From the NCBI GenBank assembly GCA_944380065.1, contig CALWGM010000105.1, positions 19,628 through 83,627 of the forward strand: a stretch of DNA of 64,000 nt. Direction: 5' to 3'. Numbering within the stretch: position 1 is the first letter of the stretch; each line of letters opens with the position of its first letter. Shown piece after piece: positions 9,736-19,643 of this stretch. Source of the DNA: an uncultured Lachnospiraceae bacterium. GTDB lineage: Bacteria > Bacillota > Clostridia > Lachnospirales > Lachnospiraceae. The notes below the pieces were generated by a model. That model had not been told where the DNA came from. It ran no database searches and saw only the letters and a program-made list of their open reading frames with translations. The position numbers and the translations under genes are program-made.

Positions 9736-10458
9736 ATGGAAGTATCTGAACTGAAAATACCGACGCATGTTTCCATTATTATGGACGGGAACGGGCGCTG
9801 GGCGAAAAAACGCGGGATGCCGCGGACCTTCGGCCATAAAAAAGGCGCCGAGGTAGTGATGGATATCTGCCAGGACGCAGACGACCTGGGGATCAGATAT
9901 CTGACTATTTATGCTTTTTCGACGGAAAACTGGAGCAGGCCGTCCGCGGAAGTGCGGACCCTGATGCTGCTGTTTGGGAAATATCTGAAGATCTGCTATA
10001 ACAAGGCGATGGAAAACAATATGCGTGTCCGCATCATCGGCGATAAATCGGCCCTTTCGCCGCAGCTTCAGGAAAGTATCCGCGTTCTGGAGAGGGATAC
10101 GGAGAAATTTGACGGCTTCCATCTGCAGATCGCGATTAACTACGGCAGCCGGGATGAGATGCTGCGGGCGATGCGGGCGATGATGGAAGATTATAAAGAA
10201 GGAAAATTTGCGGCGGATGAGCTGGATGAAGCGCGGTTTTCCTCTTATCTGGATACGGCGGATATCCCGGATCCGGATCTGATGATCCGCACCAGCGGGG
10301 AGCAGCGTCTGTCCAATTATCTCATGTGGCAGCATGCCTACAGTGAATTCTATTTTACCGATACCGCCTGGCCGGATTTTAACAAAGAGGAGCTGGTCAA
10401 AGCGCTGGAGGCCTACACCCGGCGGGACAGAAGATATGGAAAAATAACTGAGGAGTAA
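9736..10458 (+). CDS. uppS: Isoprenyl (undecaprenyl diphosphate) synthase
   Basis: A 240-residue cis-prenyltransferase condensing isopentenyl units onto farnesyl diphosphate to make the C55 carrier lipid of cell-wall synthesis. The catalytic motif MDGNGRWAKKRG lies at the N-terminus with the essential Asp at residue 17. Later signatures are YAFSTENWSRP and RTSGEQRLSNYLMWQ. Either TTG at 9733 or ATG at 9736 could initiate; the ATG lies 9 bases after AGAGGGGA. The gene is 4 bp from cdsA, the start of a tight run of lipid genes. Confidence 0.96.
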   Translation: MEVSELKIPTHVSIIMDGNGRWAKKRGMPRTFGHKKGAEVVMDICQDADDLGIRYLTIYAFSTENWSRPSAEVRTLMLLFGKYLKICYNKAMENNMRVRIIGDKSALSPQLQESIRVLERDTEKFDGFHLQIAINYGSRDEMLRAMRAMMEDYKEGKFAADELDEARFSSYLDTADIPDPDLMIRTSGEQRLSNYLMWQHAYSEFYFTDTAWPDFNKEELVKALEAYTRRDRRYGKITEE

Positions 10459-10462
10459 AACA

Positions 10463-11272
10463 ATGTTTAAACAAAGACTGATAAGCGGTGTGATTTTAGT
10501 CATACTGGCCCTGATTTTTATCATACACGGAGGGTACCTGCTTTTAGCGGTGCTGGGGATCATTTCCCTGATCGGCATGTATGAATTTTACCGGGTATTC
10601 AAGATCGAAAAAACAGTGGGGATCGCCGGCTATGCTGCGGCTGTCTTTTATTATCTGAATCTGGCGCTGGGATTTTTGCCGGACATTATGGCTCTGATCA
10701 TGGGACTTCTGATTGTCTGCATGTGCTTTTTTGTGTTCGGGTATCCGCGGTTTGGCGCCAATCAGATCCTGGCCGCGTTTTTCGGGTTTTTCTATGTGGC
10801 GGTGATGCTTTCCTGCATTTACCTGACCCGTTCCCTGGACGGGGGCCGGTATCTGGTATGGCTGATCTTCCTGTGTTCCTGGGGCTGCGATACCTGCGCC
10901 TACTGCGTGGGAATGCTGTTCGGGAAACACAAGATGTCCCCGAAACTGAGCCCGAAAAAATCGGTGGAGGGAGCATTTGGCGGAGTGATCGGGGCCGCAT
11001 TGCTGACGATTCTTTATGGATTTATCTTTCGGGGTTATATGGGGGAGGATATCCCGTATATATTTATGATGGCGGGGATCTGTGCAGCCGGCGCGCTTTT
11101 ATCCATGGTGGGCGATCTGGCGGCTTCAGCGATCAAGCGCAATTATGAGATCAAGGATTACGGAAAGCTGATCCCGGGGCACGGCGGCATTCTGGACCGG
11201 TTTGACAGTGTGATTTTTACCGCTCCGGTGATCTATTTTCTGTCCCTGTATGTGATCTGCGGGAACATGTGA
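10463..11272 (+). CDS. cdsA: Phosphatidate cytidylyltransferase
   Basis: A 269-residue polytopic membrane enzyme forming CDP-diacylglycerol from CTP and phosphatidic acid, the activated precursor of phospholipids. Most of the chain is hydrophobic, with about seven or eight helices. The C-terminal family signature SAIKRNYEIKDYGKLIPGHG followed by GILDRFDS is intact. It starts 4 bp after uppS, so the two are probably translated from one mRNA. uppS-cdsA-dxr-rseP is a widely conserved bacterial gene order. Confidence 0.95.
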   Translation: MFKQRLISGVILVILALIFIIHGGYLLLAVLGIISLIGMYEFYRVFKIEKTVGIAGYAAAVFYYLNLALGFLPDIMALIMGLLIVCMCFFVFGYPRFGANQILAAFFGFFYVAVMLSCIYLTRSLDGGRYLVWLIFLCSWGCDTCAYCVGMLFGKHKMSPKLSPKKSVEGAFGGVIGAALLTILYGFIFRGYMGEDIPYIFMMAGICAAGALLSMVGDLAASAIKRNYEIKDYGKLIPGHGGILDRFDSVIFTAPVIYFLSLYVICGNM

Positions 11273-11347
11273 TGTGACAGCCTGCCGCAGAGGGCGGTAC
11301 GTGGAAAGAAAGCTGCTGCAGAGGGCAGCAGGGAAAAAGAGGTTATT

Positions 11348-12499
11348 ATGAAAAAAATTGCCATACTTGGCTCCACCGGTTCCATCGGAACCCAGACATT
11401 GGATGTGGTGCGTCAGCACAGGGAGGATTTTGAGGTGACGGCTCTCTCTGCCGGGGGGAACATCGATCTCCTGGAACGGCAGATCCGGGAGTTCCATCCT
11501 TCCCTGATTTCTGTGGGAAGTGAAGAGAAAGCAAGGGAACTGAAACAGAAAACGGCGGATCTGCAGATCGAGATCCGGTATGGGATGGAAGGGCTTCTGG
11601 CGGTGGCGGCGCAGGAAGAATCCCAGATCCTGGTAACCGCGGTGGTGGGGATGCTGGGGATCCGGCCGACCATTGCCGCGATCCGGGCCGGAAAAGATAT
11701 TGCCCTGGCCAACAAGGAAACGCTGGTGACCGCCGGACACCTGATCATGCCCCTGGCCAGGGAGTACGGGGTGAAGATCCTTCCGGTGGACAGCGAGCAT
11801 TCCGCGATTTTTCAGTCCCTGAACGGGGAGCGGGAGCACGGGAACAGGATCGATAAGATCCTGCTGACGGCTTCCGGCGGACCCTTCCGCGGAAAGACGA
11901 AGCAGGAATTAGGGCAGGTAACCCTTCAGGATGCCTTAAAGCATCCCAACTGGTCTATGGGAAAGAAGATCACGGTGGATTCCGCCACCTTAGTGAATAA
12001 GGGTCTGGAAGTGATGGAGGCGAAATGGCTGTTTGATGTGGAACTGGATCAGATCCAGGTGGTGGTTCATCCCCAGAGCGTGATCCATTCCATGGTGCAG
12101 TATGCCGACGGCGCGGTGATCGCACAGCTGGGCACGCCGGATATGCGGCTGCCGATCCAGTATGCGCTCTATTACCCTCAGCGGAAATACCTGGCCGGGG
12201 AACGGCTGGATTTTTACCGCCTGGCGCAGCTGACTTTTGAAGCGCCGGATTCAGAGACGTTCGAGGGGCTGGCGCTGGCCATTGAGGCAATGAAGCAGGG
12301 GGGCAGCATGCCGACTGTTTTCAATGCCGCCAACGAAAAGGCGGTTGCCCTGTTCCTGAAGGAAAAGATCCGTTTCCTGCAGATTACGGAGATTATCCGG
12401 CGGGCAATGGAGGAGATCCCCTGCAGGCAGCATCCGGATCTGAAGACGATCCTGGACACGGAGCAGGCAGTCTACGAGTTTATAGAAAGCAGGTGGTAG
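11348..12499 (+). CDS. dxr: 1-deoxy-D-xylulose 5-phosphate reductoisomerase
   Basis: A 383-residue NADPH enzyme of the MEP isoprenoid pathway. The N-terminal Rossmann motif ILGSTGSIGTQTLDVV is at residues 5-20, the ALANKETLV block near 120 and the metal/substrate loop around DSEHSAIFQ near 147; downstream blocks (SMGKKITVDSATLVNKGLE) are intact. The ATG at 11348 follows AAAGAGG. It supplies precursors for uppS in the same run; ispG follows after rseP. Confidence 0.96.
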   Translation: MKKIAILGSTGSIGTQTLDVVRQHREDFEVTALSAGGNIDLLERQIREFHPSLISVGSEEKARELKQKTADLQIEIRYGMEGLLAVAAQEESQILVTAVVGMLGIRPTIAAIRAGKDIALANKETLVTAGHLIMPLAREYGVKILPVDSEHSAIFQSLNGEREHGNRIDKILLTASGGPFRGKTKQELGQVTLQDALKHPNWSMGKKITVDSATLVNKGLEVMEAKWLFDVELDQIQVVVHPQSVIHSMVQYADGAVIAQLGTPDMRLPIQYALYYPQRKYLAGERLDFYRLAQLTFEAPDSETFEGLALAIEAMKQGGSMPTVFNAANEKAVALFLKEKIRFLQITEIIRRAMEEIPCRQHPDLKTILDTEQAVYEFIESRW

Positions 12500-12500
12500 G

Positions 12501-13538
12501 TTGGTCAAGTATATTGTTGCCATCATTTTATTCGGCGTCATCATCCTCTTCCATGAATGGGGGCATTTCCTGCTGGCAAAGGCCAACGGGATCCGGGTCA
12601 ACGAGTTCTGCCTGGGACTGGGACCTACGATCGTGGGTTTTACAAAAGGCGAGACGAAATATTCCCTGAAGCTGTTTCCCATCGGGGGAGCCTGCATCAT
12701 GGAAGGGGAGGATGAGGAAAGCGACGACAGCCGTTCCTTTCAGAAAAAGTCTGTCTGGGCCAGGATCAGCGTGGTGGCCGCCGGGCCTGTGTTCAATTTT
12801 ATCCTGGCGTTTCTTTTTGCGGTGATCATCATCGCCTGTATCGGCGTAAGCAAACCGGTGATCGGGGATGTGGTGGAAAACAGCCCTGCACAGGAAGCCG
12901 GCATCCAGGCGGGGGATGAGATCGTAAAAATCAACCGGAAGCAGATCCATTTTTATCAAGAGATCAGTATGTACACCCTGTTCCATGACGGGGATCCGGT
13001 GGAAGTGACCTATGAAAGAGACGGCGCCCGCTATACCACGGAGCTGACTCCCGCCTATGACGAGGAGAGGGGAGGCTATCTGTACGGTGTTTATGCGGCT
13101 CCCGGTTATACAAAGTTAGGGCCGGGGGAGACCATTGTATACGGTGTCTGGCAGGTGAAGTTCTGGATCCAGTACACGGTGCGCAGCCTGGAAATGCTGG
13201 TGACGAACCAGGTAAGCTTCAACGATTTGTCGGGGCCGGTGGGGATTGTAAAAACCATTGGCGATACCTACGAGCAGAGCCTGACGGACGGTTATTTTTA
13301 TGTATTTTTGAATATGCTGAACCTGGGAATCCTGCTGTCGGCCAATCTGGGAGTTATGAACCTGCTGCCAATCCCGGCGCTGGACGGCGGGCGGCTGGTC
13401 TTTTTGGTGATCGAGGCCATCCGCGGGAAACGGATCAGCAGCGAGAAGGAGGGCATGGTTCATTTTATCGGCCTGATGTGCCTGTTTGCGCTGATGGCGG
13501 TGATCATGTTCAATGATGTGAGAAAGTTGTTCCTGTAG
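12501..13538 (+). CDS. rseP: Intramembrane zinc metalloprotease RseP
   Basis: A 345-residue site-2-type protease. The zinc site FHEWGHFLLAK lies in the first membrane helix (residues 14-24). A PDZ domain covers roughly 115-190 (VVENSPAQEAGIQAGDEIV), and the second metal-ligand motif LLPIPALDGGRL lies near residue 285. The start is TTG at 12501, one base after the dxr stop; AGGTGG (12491-12496), inside the dxr end, serves as ribosome site, implying tight coupling to dxr. Family members cut anti-sigma factors or remnant signal peptides. It is not the SpoIVFB type, which lacks this gene context and the PDZ arrangement. Confidence 0.93.
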   Translation: MVKYIVAIILFGVIILFHEWGHFLLAKANGIRVNEFCLGLGPTIVGFTKGETKYSLKLFPIGGACIMEGEDEESDDSRSFQKKSVWARISVVAAGPVFNFILAFLFAVIIIACIGVSKPVIGDVVENSPAQEAGIQAGDEIVKINRKQIHFYQEISMYTLFHDGDPVEVTYERDGARYTTELTPAYDEERGGYLYGVYAAPGYTKLGPGETIVYGVWQVKFWIQYTVRSLEMLVTNQVSFNDLSGPVGIVKTIGDTYEQSLTDGYFYVFLNMLNLGILLSANLGVMNLLPIPALDGGRLVFLVIEAIRGKRISSEKEGMVHFIGLMCLFALMAVIMFNDVRKLFL

Positions 13539-13618
13539 CCGGTACGGTAAACGGCAGATGCCCTGCAGCATGTTTCAGGGATGATATCAGGGACGGGACA
13601 GAGGAGGGATACGAAATT

Positions 13619-14677
13619 ATGAAGGAACGCAGAAAAACAAGGGAAATTCAGATTGGAAATGTGAGGATCGGCGGCAGCCAGCCCATCGCCATCCAGTCTA
13701 TGACAAATACAAGGACGCAGGATGTGGAGGCAACTGTGGCGCAGATCCTGCGCCTGGAGGAAGCGGGATGTGAGATCGTGCGCTGTACGGTTCCGGATCT
13801 GGAAGCGGCAGAAGCGCTGGCAGAGATCAAAAAACAGATCCATATCCCGCTGGTGGCGGATATTCACTTTGATTACCGGATGGCCATCGCGGCCATGGAA
13901 CACGGGGCTGACAAGATCCGCATCAACCCGGGAAATATCGGGTCGGCAGAGAACCTGAAGGCAGTGGTGGATGTGGCGAAGGAGCGCGGGATACCGATCC
14001 GGGTAGGGGTCAACAGCGGTTCCCTGGAAAAGGAGCTGGTGGCAAAGTATCACGGAGTGACAGCAGAGGGGCTGGTGGAGAGCGCCCTGGATAAGGTGCG
14101 CAGGATCGAGGAGCAGGGATATGAAAATTTAGTGATCAGTATCAAATCCTCCGACGTCCTGATGTGCGTCCGCGCCCATGAACTGATTGCGGAAAAGACG
14201 GATTATCCCCTTCATGTGGGAATCACAGAGGCGGGGACTGTCTACAGCGGAAATATCAAGTCCGCGGTTGGCCTGGGGCTGATCCTTTATCAGGGGATCG
14301 GCGATACCATCCGCGTTTCCCTGACCGGGGATCCGGTGGAGGAGATCAAGTCTGCCAAACAGATCCTGCGCACGCTTGGCCTGCGCAAAGGCGGGATTGA
14401 GGTGGTGTCCTGTCCCACCTGCGGGCGCACCAGCATTGACCTGATCCGTCTGGCGGGAGAAGTGGAAACACTGGTGACAAACTATCCGCTGGACATAAAG
14501 GTGGCGGTGATGGGATGTGTGGTCAACGGCCCCGGGGAGGCCAGAGAGGCGGATCTGGGAATCTGCGGCGGAAAAGGCGAGGGCCTGATCATCCGTCATG
14601 GTGAAGTGATAGAACGGGTTCCGGAGGAACAGCTCTTAAACGCATTGAAGATCCAGTTGGATCACTGGAAGGAATAA
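13619..14677 (+). CDS. ispG: 4-hydroxy-3-methylbut-2-enyl diphosphate synthase
   Basis: A 352-residue [4Fe-4S] enzyme of the MEP pathway acting two steps before isoprenoid units are formed. The TIM-barrel N-terminal half contains IQSMTNTRTQDVEATVAQI. The cluster ligands are the two cysteines of SCPTCGRTSID (near 263) and the Cys of MGCVVNGPGEA (near 300). The ATG at 13619 follows GAGGAGG at a slightly long spacing. With dxr and uppS it makes this region an isoprenoid-supply cluster. Confidence 0.96.
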   Translation: MKERRKTREIQIGNVRIGGSQPIAIQSMTNTRTQDVEATVAQILRLEEAGCEIVRCTVPDLEAAEALAEIKKQIHIPLVADIHFDYRMAIAAMEHGADKIRINPGNIGSAENLKAVVDVAKERGIPIRVGVNSGSLEKELVAKYHGVTAEGLVESALDKVRRIEEQGYENLVISIKSSDVLMCVRAHELIAEKTDYPLHVGITEAGTVYSGNIKSAVGLGLILYQGIGDTIRVSLTGDPVEEIKSAKQILRTLGLRKGGIEVVSCPTCGRTSIDLIRLAGEVETLVTNYPLDIKVAVMGCVVNGPGEAREADLGICGGKGEGLIIRHGEVIERVPEEQLLNALKIQLDHWKE

Positions 14678-14695
14678 AGGAGGCGACAGCCTTTT

Positions 14696-17600
14696 ATGGC
14701 AAAGAGTTTTTTTGAAGTGTTTCCCCAGGTAAAACTGAACAGGGAGATTGCCGGGATGCTGGATGAGACTGTGATCTCCAGGGTCTCCACCACCAGCCGG
14801 AAGGATTTTCTGCGGATTTACCTGAGCAGCGGCCGCCTGCTGTCCAAAGACCGGATCTATCTGCTGGAGCGGGAGCTGAAACAGCAGCTCTTTCCCCACC
14901 ACAACCTGACCATCAAGATTATTGAAAGTTTTCATCTGTCGGAACAGTATAATCTGAAAAATCTGCTGGATGCCTACTGGAACAGTATCCTGACAGAGTT
15001 CCGCAATTACAGCCTGGTGGAGTATAATCTGCTGCGCCAGGCCAGGATGGAGGTCACAGATGAACATGTCCTGCATCTGACCTTGGAGGACTCGGTGCTT
15101 TCCCGCCAGAAGGAAGGAGAAATTTACCGGATCTTAGAGAAAATCTTCAATGAGCGCTGCAATCTGCAGGTGCAGGTTGAGATTGATTTCTGTGAAAAGA
15201 AGGAGTCCCGCTATCGGAAGAATGCGGACATCCAGATTCACAATGAGGTGGAGCAGATCGTCCGTCTCTCCAGCATAGGATCCGGGAAGAAGGAAGAGTT
15301 TTTGCAGGAGGATACGGTCTCGGACACTCCCTGGGAGAGCGGGGGAGAGAAAAAGAAAGACGCGGATGGCTCCCGGAAGGCTGCCGGGAACGCCGGGAAG
15401 GATCAGCGCCCGCAGAGAGAGAAGCAGTACGGCGGCCAGTCCAAACCGGACAGAAAGGGAGGCTTTGGCGGCTCAGGAAGAGATTTCCGGGAACGGCCGC
15501 TTCGGCGCAGCGACAATCCGGATGTGATCTACGGACGTGATTTTGAGGACGAGGCCATCCGTATCGACCAGATTGCCGGAGAGATGGGCGATGTGGTAAT
15601 CCGGGGAAAGGTTTTATCTGTGGATGAGCGCGAGATCCGCAATGAGAAGACGATCCTGATGTTTTCAGTTACTGATTTTACGGATACCATCATGGTGAAA
15701 ATGTTCTGCCGGAATGAACAGCTGCCGGAGATCAAAGCGGGGATTTTTCCCGGCGCGTTCCTGAAGATCAAAGGCGTGACCACCATTGACCGTTTTGACC
15801 ATGAGCTGACCATCGGCTCGATCCTGGGAATGAAAAAGATCCCGTCCTTTGTCTCTGTCCGTATGGATACCCACCCGGAAAAGCGGGTGGAGCTGCACTG
15901 CCATACCAAGATGAGCGATATGGACGGGGTTTCCGATGTGAAGGATATCATCAAACGGGCCATGAAATGGGGACACAAAGCGATCGCCATCACCGACCAC
16001 GGGGATGTACAGTCGTTCCCTGAAGCCAATCATTCTGTGGGGAAAGACGATGACTTTAAGGTGATCTACGGGATGGAGGCCTATCTGGTGGATGACCTGA
16101 AAGGGCTGGTGGAGAATCCGCAGGGACAGACCTTTGACGGTACCTTTGTGGTTTTCGACCTGGAGACCACAGGCTTCAGCCCGGATAAAAATAAGATTAT
16201 TGAGTTTGGCGCGGTGAAAGTGGTAAACGGCAAAATCACAGACCGGTTTTCCACATTTGTCAATCCGCAGGTGCCGATTCCCTATGAGATCGAGCAGCTG
16301 ACCAGCATCAACGATGAGATGGTCAGCGGCGCGCCGGATATTGGGACGGTGCTGCCGCAGTTTATGGAATTTTCCCGGGGAGCCGTCATGGTGGCGCATA
16401 ATGCGGATTTTGACATGAGTTTTATTAAGAAAAACTGCCAGCGGCAGGGGATCGACTGCCATAAGACCGTGCTGGATACCGTGGCGCTGGCGCGGGTGCT
16501 GCTGCCGCAGCTGAACCGTTTCAAGCTGGACACGGTGGCCAAGGCGCTGAATATTAAGCTGGGGCACCATCACCGGGCGGTGGACGACGCGGAATGTACG
16601 GCGGAGATTTTTATCAGATTTGCTGAGATGCTGCATGATCACGGCGTGGATTCTGTGGACGGGCTGGATCAGATGAACGGCGCTTCGGAGGAAACCATCA
16701 AAAAGCTGCCCACGTACCATGCCATTCTGCTGGCCCAGAATGATATCGGGCGGGTCAACCTGTACAGACTGGTTTCCGATTCCCATATCAAATATTATAA
16801 CCGCCGTCCGCGGGTGCCCAAGAGCGAATTTGAAAAATACCGGGAGGGGATTCTTTTGGGTTCCGCCTGCGAGGCCGGGGAGCTCTACCGGGCGATTTTA
16901 GGCGGAAGGCCCCAGGAGGAGATCAACCGGATCGCATCCTTTTATGATTACCTGGAGATCCAGCCGGTGGGAAATAACGCCTTTATGCTGCGCAGTGACA
17001 GGGAGCCGGTGGAGACGGAAGAAGATATCCAGAATATCAACCGGCAGATTGTGGAACTGGGGGAGCGGCTGGGGAAATTGGTGGTGGCCACCTGCGACGT
17101 GCATTTCCTGGATCCGCAGGATGAGATTTACCGCCGCATCATTATGGCCGGAAAGGGCTTTAAGGATGCGGACGATCAGGCGCCTCTGTATCTGAGGACC
17201 ACCGGGGAGATGCTGCAGGAATTTGCCTACCTGGGCAGTGAGAAGGCGGAGGAAGTGGTGATCACCAACACCAATAAAATCGCCGATATGTGCGAGCGGA
17301 TCGAACCGGTGCGGCCGGATAAGTGTCCGCCGGTAATTGAAAATTCCGACCAGATGCTGCGGGACATCTGCTATACCAGGGCTCATGAGATCTACGGGAA
17401 AGACCTGCCGGAGATCGTGGTGGAGCGGCTGGAGCGGGAGCTGAATTCCATCATTTCCAATGGCTTTGCCGTGATGTACATCATCGCCCAGAAGTTAGTG
17501 TGGAAGTCCAATGAAGACGGGTATTTAGTGGGCTCCCGGGGATCCGTCGGCTCCTCTTTTGTGGCCACCATGGCCGGGATCACGGAGGTAAACCCCTTAA

Positions 17601-19234
17601 GTCCGCACTATATCTGCCCCAAATGCCACTATGTGGATTTTGATTCGGAGGAAGTGAAGGCCTACGCCGGGCGGGCGGGCTGCGATATGCCGGACAGGAT
17701 CTGTCCGCAGTGCGGGGCAAAGCTGAAGAAAGAGGGATTTGATATCCCGTTTGAGACCTTCCTGGGATTTAAAGGAAATAAAGAGCCGGATATTGACCTG
17801 AATTTCTCCGGGGATTACCAGAGTAAAGCCCACAAATATACGGAGGTTATTTTCGGCGACGGGCAGACCTTCCGGGCGGGAACCATCGGAACCCTGGCGG
17901 ACAAGACGGCTTTCGGCTATGTGAAGAATTATTTTGAAGAGCGGAATGTACATAAAAGAAACTGTGAGATCGACCGGATCGTGCAGGGATGCGTCGGGGT
18001 GCGCAGGACCACCGGCCAGCACCCGGGAGGGATCATCGTGCTCCCCTTAGGGGAGAATATTTATTCCTTTACCCCGGTGCAGCATCCGGCCAACGATACG
18101 GAGACGGATATTATCACGACCCATTTTGATTACCATTCCATCGACCACAACCTGCTGAAGCTGGATATTTTAGGACACGATGATCCCACCATGATCCGTA
18201 TGCTGCAGGATCTGACCGGGGTGGATCCGCAGGATATCCCCCTGGATTCCCCGGAGGTTATGTCCCTGTTCCAGAACACCTCGGCCCTGGGCATCGAACC
18301 GGAGGACATCGGCGGCTGCAAATTAGGCGCCCTCGGCATACCGGAGTTTGGCACGGATTTTGCCATGCAGATGCTGATCGACACCCAGCCGACCCAGTTT
18401 TCCGATCTGGTCCGCATCGCCGGGCTGTCCCACGGTACGGATGTGTGGCTGGGGAACGCCCAGACGCTGATCCAGGAGGGGAAGGCCACGATTTCCACGG
18501 CTATCTGTACCCGTGACGACATTATGACGTACCTGATCGGCAGGGGGCTGGATTCGGAGGAGTCCTTCAACATTATGGAAAAGGTGCGTAAGGGGATCAT
18601 CGCCAAGGGGAAATGTCCCCAGTGGCCGGAGTGGAAGCAGGATATGACGGATCACGGGGTGCCGGACTGGTATATCTGGTCCTGTGAGAAGATCAAGTAT
18701 ATGTTCCCCAAAGCCCACGCGGCGGCTTATGTGATGATGGCCTGGCGGATTGCTTACTGCAAGGTGTTTTATCCGCTGGCCTATTACGCGGCGTATTTCA
18801 GCATCCGGGCGACTTCCTTTAACTATGAGCTGATGTGCCAGGGCAGGGAGCGGCTGGAATATTATCTGCATGATTACCAGAAGAGAAAGGATTCCCTGAC
18901 GAAAAAGGAGCAGGATACCGTCAAGGATATGCGGATCGTCCAGGAAATGTACGCCAGGGGATTTGAATTCTGGCCTCTGGATATTTACCGGGCGGACGCC
19001 CGCTATTTCCAGATCATTGACGGGAAGCTGATGCCGGCTATCAATACCATCGACGGCATGGGCGACCGGGCGGCGGAAGGCGTGGTGGAGGCGGCCAAGG
19101 ACGGTCCGTTTTTATCGCGGGATGATTTCCGTGACCGGGCCAAGGTCAGCAAATCCATCGTGGATGTGATGGCGGACCTGGGGCTTCTGGCAGACCTGCC
19201 GGAGTCCAACCAGCTCTCCCTGTTTGATTTCTGA
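14696..19234 (+). CDS. polC: DNA polymerase III alpha subunit, PolC type
   Basis: A 1512-residue replicative polymerase of low-GC Gram-positives. In order: an N-terminal domain; a charged low-complexity linker (about 200-280); an OB-fold (about 290-380); the PHP domain beginning ELHCHTKMSDMDG near residue 399, split by an inserted DEDDh proofreading exonuclease (VVFDLETTGFSP near 485, HNADFDMSF and HHRAVDDAECT later); a zinc finger with CPKC near 973 and CPQC near 1003; and the palm catalytic motif PDIDLNFSGD near 1031. A helix-hairpin-helix region lies near the C-terminus. The ATG at 14696 follows AAAGGAGG. The presence of PolC confirms a Firmicutes-type replisome. Confidence 0.98.
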   Translation: MAKSFFEVFPQVKLNREIAGMLDETVISRVSTTSRKDFLRIYLSSGRLLSKDRIYLLERELKQQLFPHHNLTIKIIESFHLSEQYNLKNLLDAYWNSILTEFRNYSLVEYNLLRQARMEVTDEHVLHLTLEDSVLSRQKEGEIYRILEKIFNERCNLQVQVEIDFCEKKESRYRKNADIQIHNEVEQIVRLSSIGSGKKEEFLQEDTVSDTPWESGGEKKKDADGSRKAAGNAGKDQRPQREKQYGGQSKPDRKGGFGGSGRDFRERPLRRSDNPDVIYGRDFEDEAIRIDQIAGEMGDVVIRGKVLSVDEREIRNEKTILMFSVTDFTDTIMVKMFCRNEQLPEIKAGIFPGAFLKIKGVTTIDRFDHELTIGSILGMKKIPSFVSVRMDTHPEKRVELHCHTKMSDMDGVSDVKDIIKRAMKWGHKAIAITDHGDVQSFPEANHSVGKDDDFKVIYGMEAYLVDDLKGLVENPQGQTFDGTFVVFDLETTGFSPDKNKIIEFGAVKVVNGKITDRFSTFVNPQVPIPYEIEQLTSINDEMVSGAPDIGTVLPQFMEFSRGAVMVAHNADFDMSFIKKNCQRQGIDCHKTVLDTVALARVLLPQLNRFKLDTVAKALNIKLGHHHRAVDDAECTAEIFIRFAEMLHDHGVDSVDGLDQMNGASEETIKKLPTYHAILLAQNDIGRVNLYRLVSDSHIKYYNRRPRVPKSEFEKYREGILLGSACEAGELYRAILGGRPQEEINRIASFYDYLEIQPVGNNAFMLRSDREPVETEEDIQNINRQIVELGERLGKLVVATCDVHFLDPQDEIYRRIIMAGKGFKDADDQAPLYLRTTGEMLQEFAYLGSEKAEEVVITNTNKIADMCERIEPVRPDKCPPVIENSDQMLRDICYTRAHEIYGKDLPEIVVERLERELNSIISNGFAVMYIIAQKLVWKSNEDGYLVGSRGSVGSSFVATMAGITEVNPLSPHYICPKCHYVDFDSEEVKAYAGRAGCDMPDRICPQCGAKLKKEGFDIPFETFLGFKGNKEPDIDLNFSGDYQSKAHKYTEVIFGDGQTFRAGTIGTLADKTAFGYVKNYFEERNVHKRNCEIDRIVQGCVGVRRTTGQHPGGIIVLPLGENIYSFTPVQHPANDTETDIITTHFDYHSIDHNLLKLDILGHDDPTMIRMLQDLTGVDPQDIPLDSPEVMSLFQNTSALGIEPEDIGGCKLGALGIPEFGTDFAMQMLIDTQPTQFSDLVRIAGLSHGTDVWLGNAQTLIQEGKATISTAICTRDDIMTYLIGRGLDSEESFNIMEKVRKGIIAKGKCPQWPEWKQDMTDHGVPDWYIWSCEKIKYMFPKAHAAAYVMMAWRIAYCKVFYPLAYYAAYFSIRATSFNYELMCQGRERLEYYLHDYQKRKDSLTKKEQDTVKDMRIVQEMYARGFEFWPLDIYRADARYFQIIDGKLMPAINTIDGMGDRAAEGVVEAAKDGPFLSRDDFRDRAKVSKSIVDVMADLGLLADLPESNQLSLFDF

Positions 19235-19264
19235 CAGGGGGAAGGCAAAGCATTCCGGCAAACT

Positions 19265-19286
19265 GCGGGGCGTTCCGCGTTTTTTG
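19265..19286 (+). terminator. Possible weak terminator after polC
   Basis: A short GC stem (GCGG / CCGC, loop GGCGTT) is followed by a six-T run (19280-19285). It lies in the 82-bp gap before the chorismate mutase gene; the 4-5 bp stem suggests partial termination only. Confidence 0.4.
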
Positions 19287-19316
19287 GGATGATCAGAACA
19301 AAAGGAGCAGTGGAAT

Positions 19317-19643
19317 ATGAAAGACTTAACAGAGATCCGGGGGCAGATCGATGAGATCGACCGCAGGATCGTGGAATTGTTTGAGCAGAGGATGGAACTG
19401 ACAGACCAGGTGGCGGCATATAAGATTGCCACCGGGAAGGCCGTTTTTGACCCGGAGCGGGAAAGGCAGAAGTTAGACGCCGTGGCGGCCCTGGCCCATT
19501 CTGATTTTAACAGCCGGGGAATCCGGGAGTGGTTTTCCTGTCTGATGGATATCAGCAAGGAAAGGCAGTACCGGCTTTTAGAGCAGTCCGGCGTCCGGGC
19601 AGACGGCGGGGATACGAAAGCATGCACAGGCGGAGAAAACTGA
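19317..19643 (+). CDS. Monofunctional AroQ-type chorismate mutase
   Basis: A 108-residue all-helical protein converting chorismate to prephenate in phenylalanine/tyrosine synthesis. The N-terminal helix (IRGQIDEIDRRIVELFEQRM) with its Arg and the downstream AAYKIATGKAVFDPERERQ carry the AroQ pattern of positively charged active-site residues. No prephenate dehydratase or DAHP synthase domain is fused, and no other aromatic gene is adjacent. The ATG at 19317 has AAAGGAG upstream. Its TGA overlaps the next ATG (TGATG at 19641-19645), so the following phosphatase is probably translationally coupled. Confidence 0.88.
   Translation: MKDLTEIRGQIDEIDRRIVELFEQRMELTDQVAAYKIATGKAVFDPERERQKLDAVAALAHSDFNSRGIREWFSCLMDISKERQYRLLEQSGVRADGGDTKACTGGEN

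Noticed and set aside
9604-10578. Long minus-strand open frame opposite uppS
   Set aside because: It is the shadow of the uppS coding strand: Arg/His/Pro-rich composition, no ribosome site and no family resemblance.
15665-16786. Minus-strand 373-codon frame within polC
   Set aside because: Entirely antisense to the exonuclease and PHP part of polC, whose protein motifs are intact.
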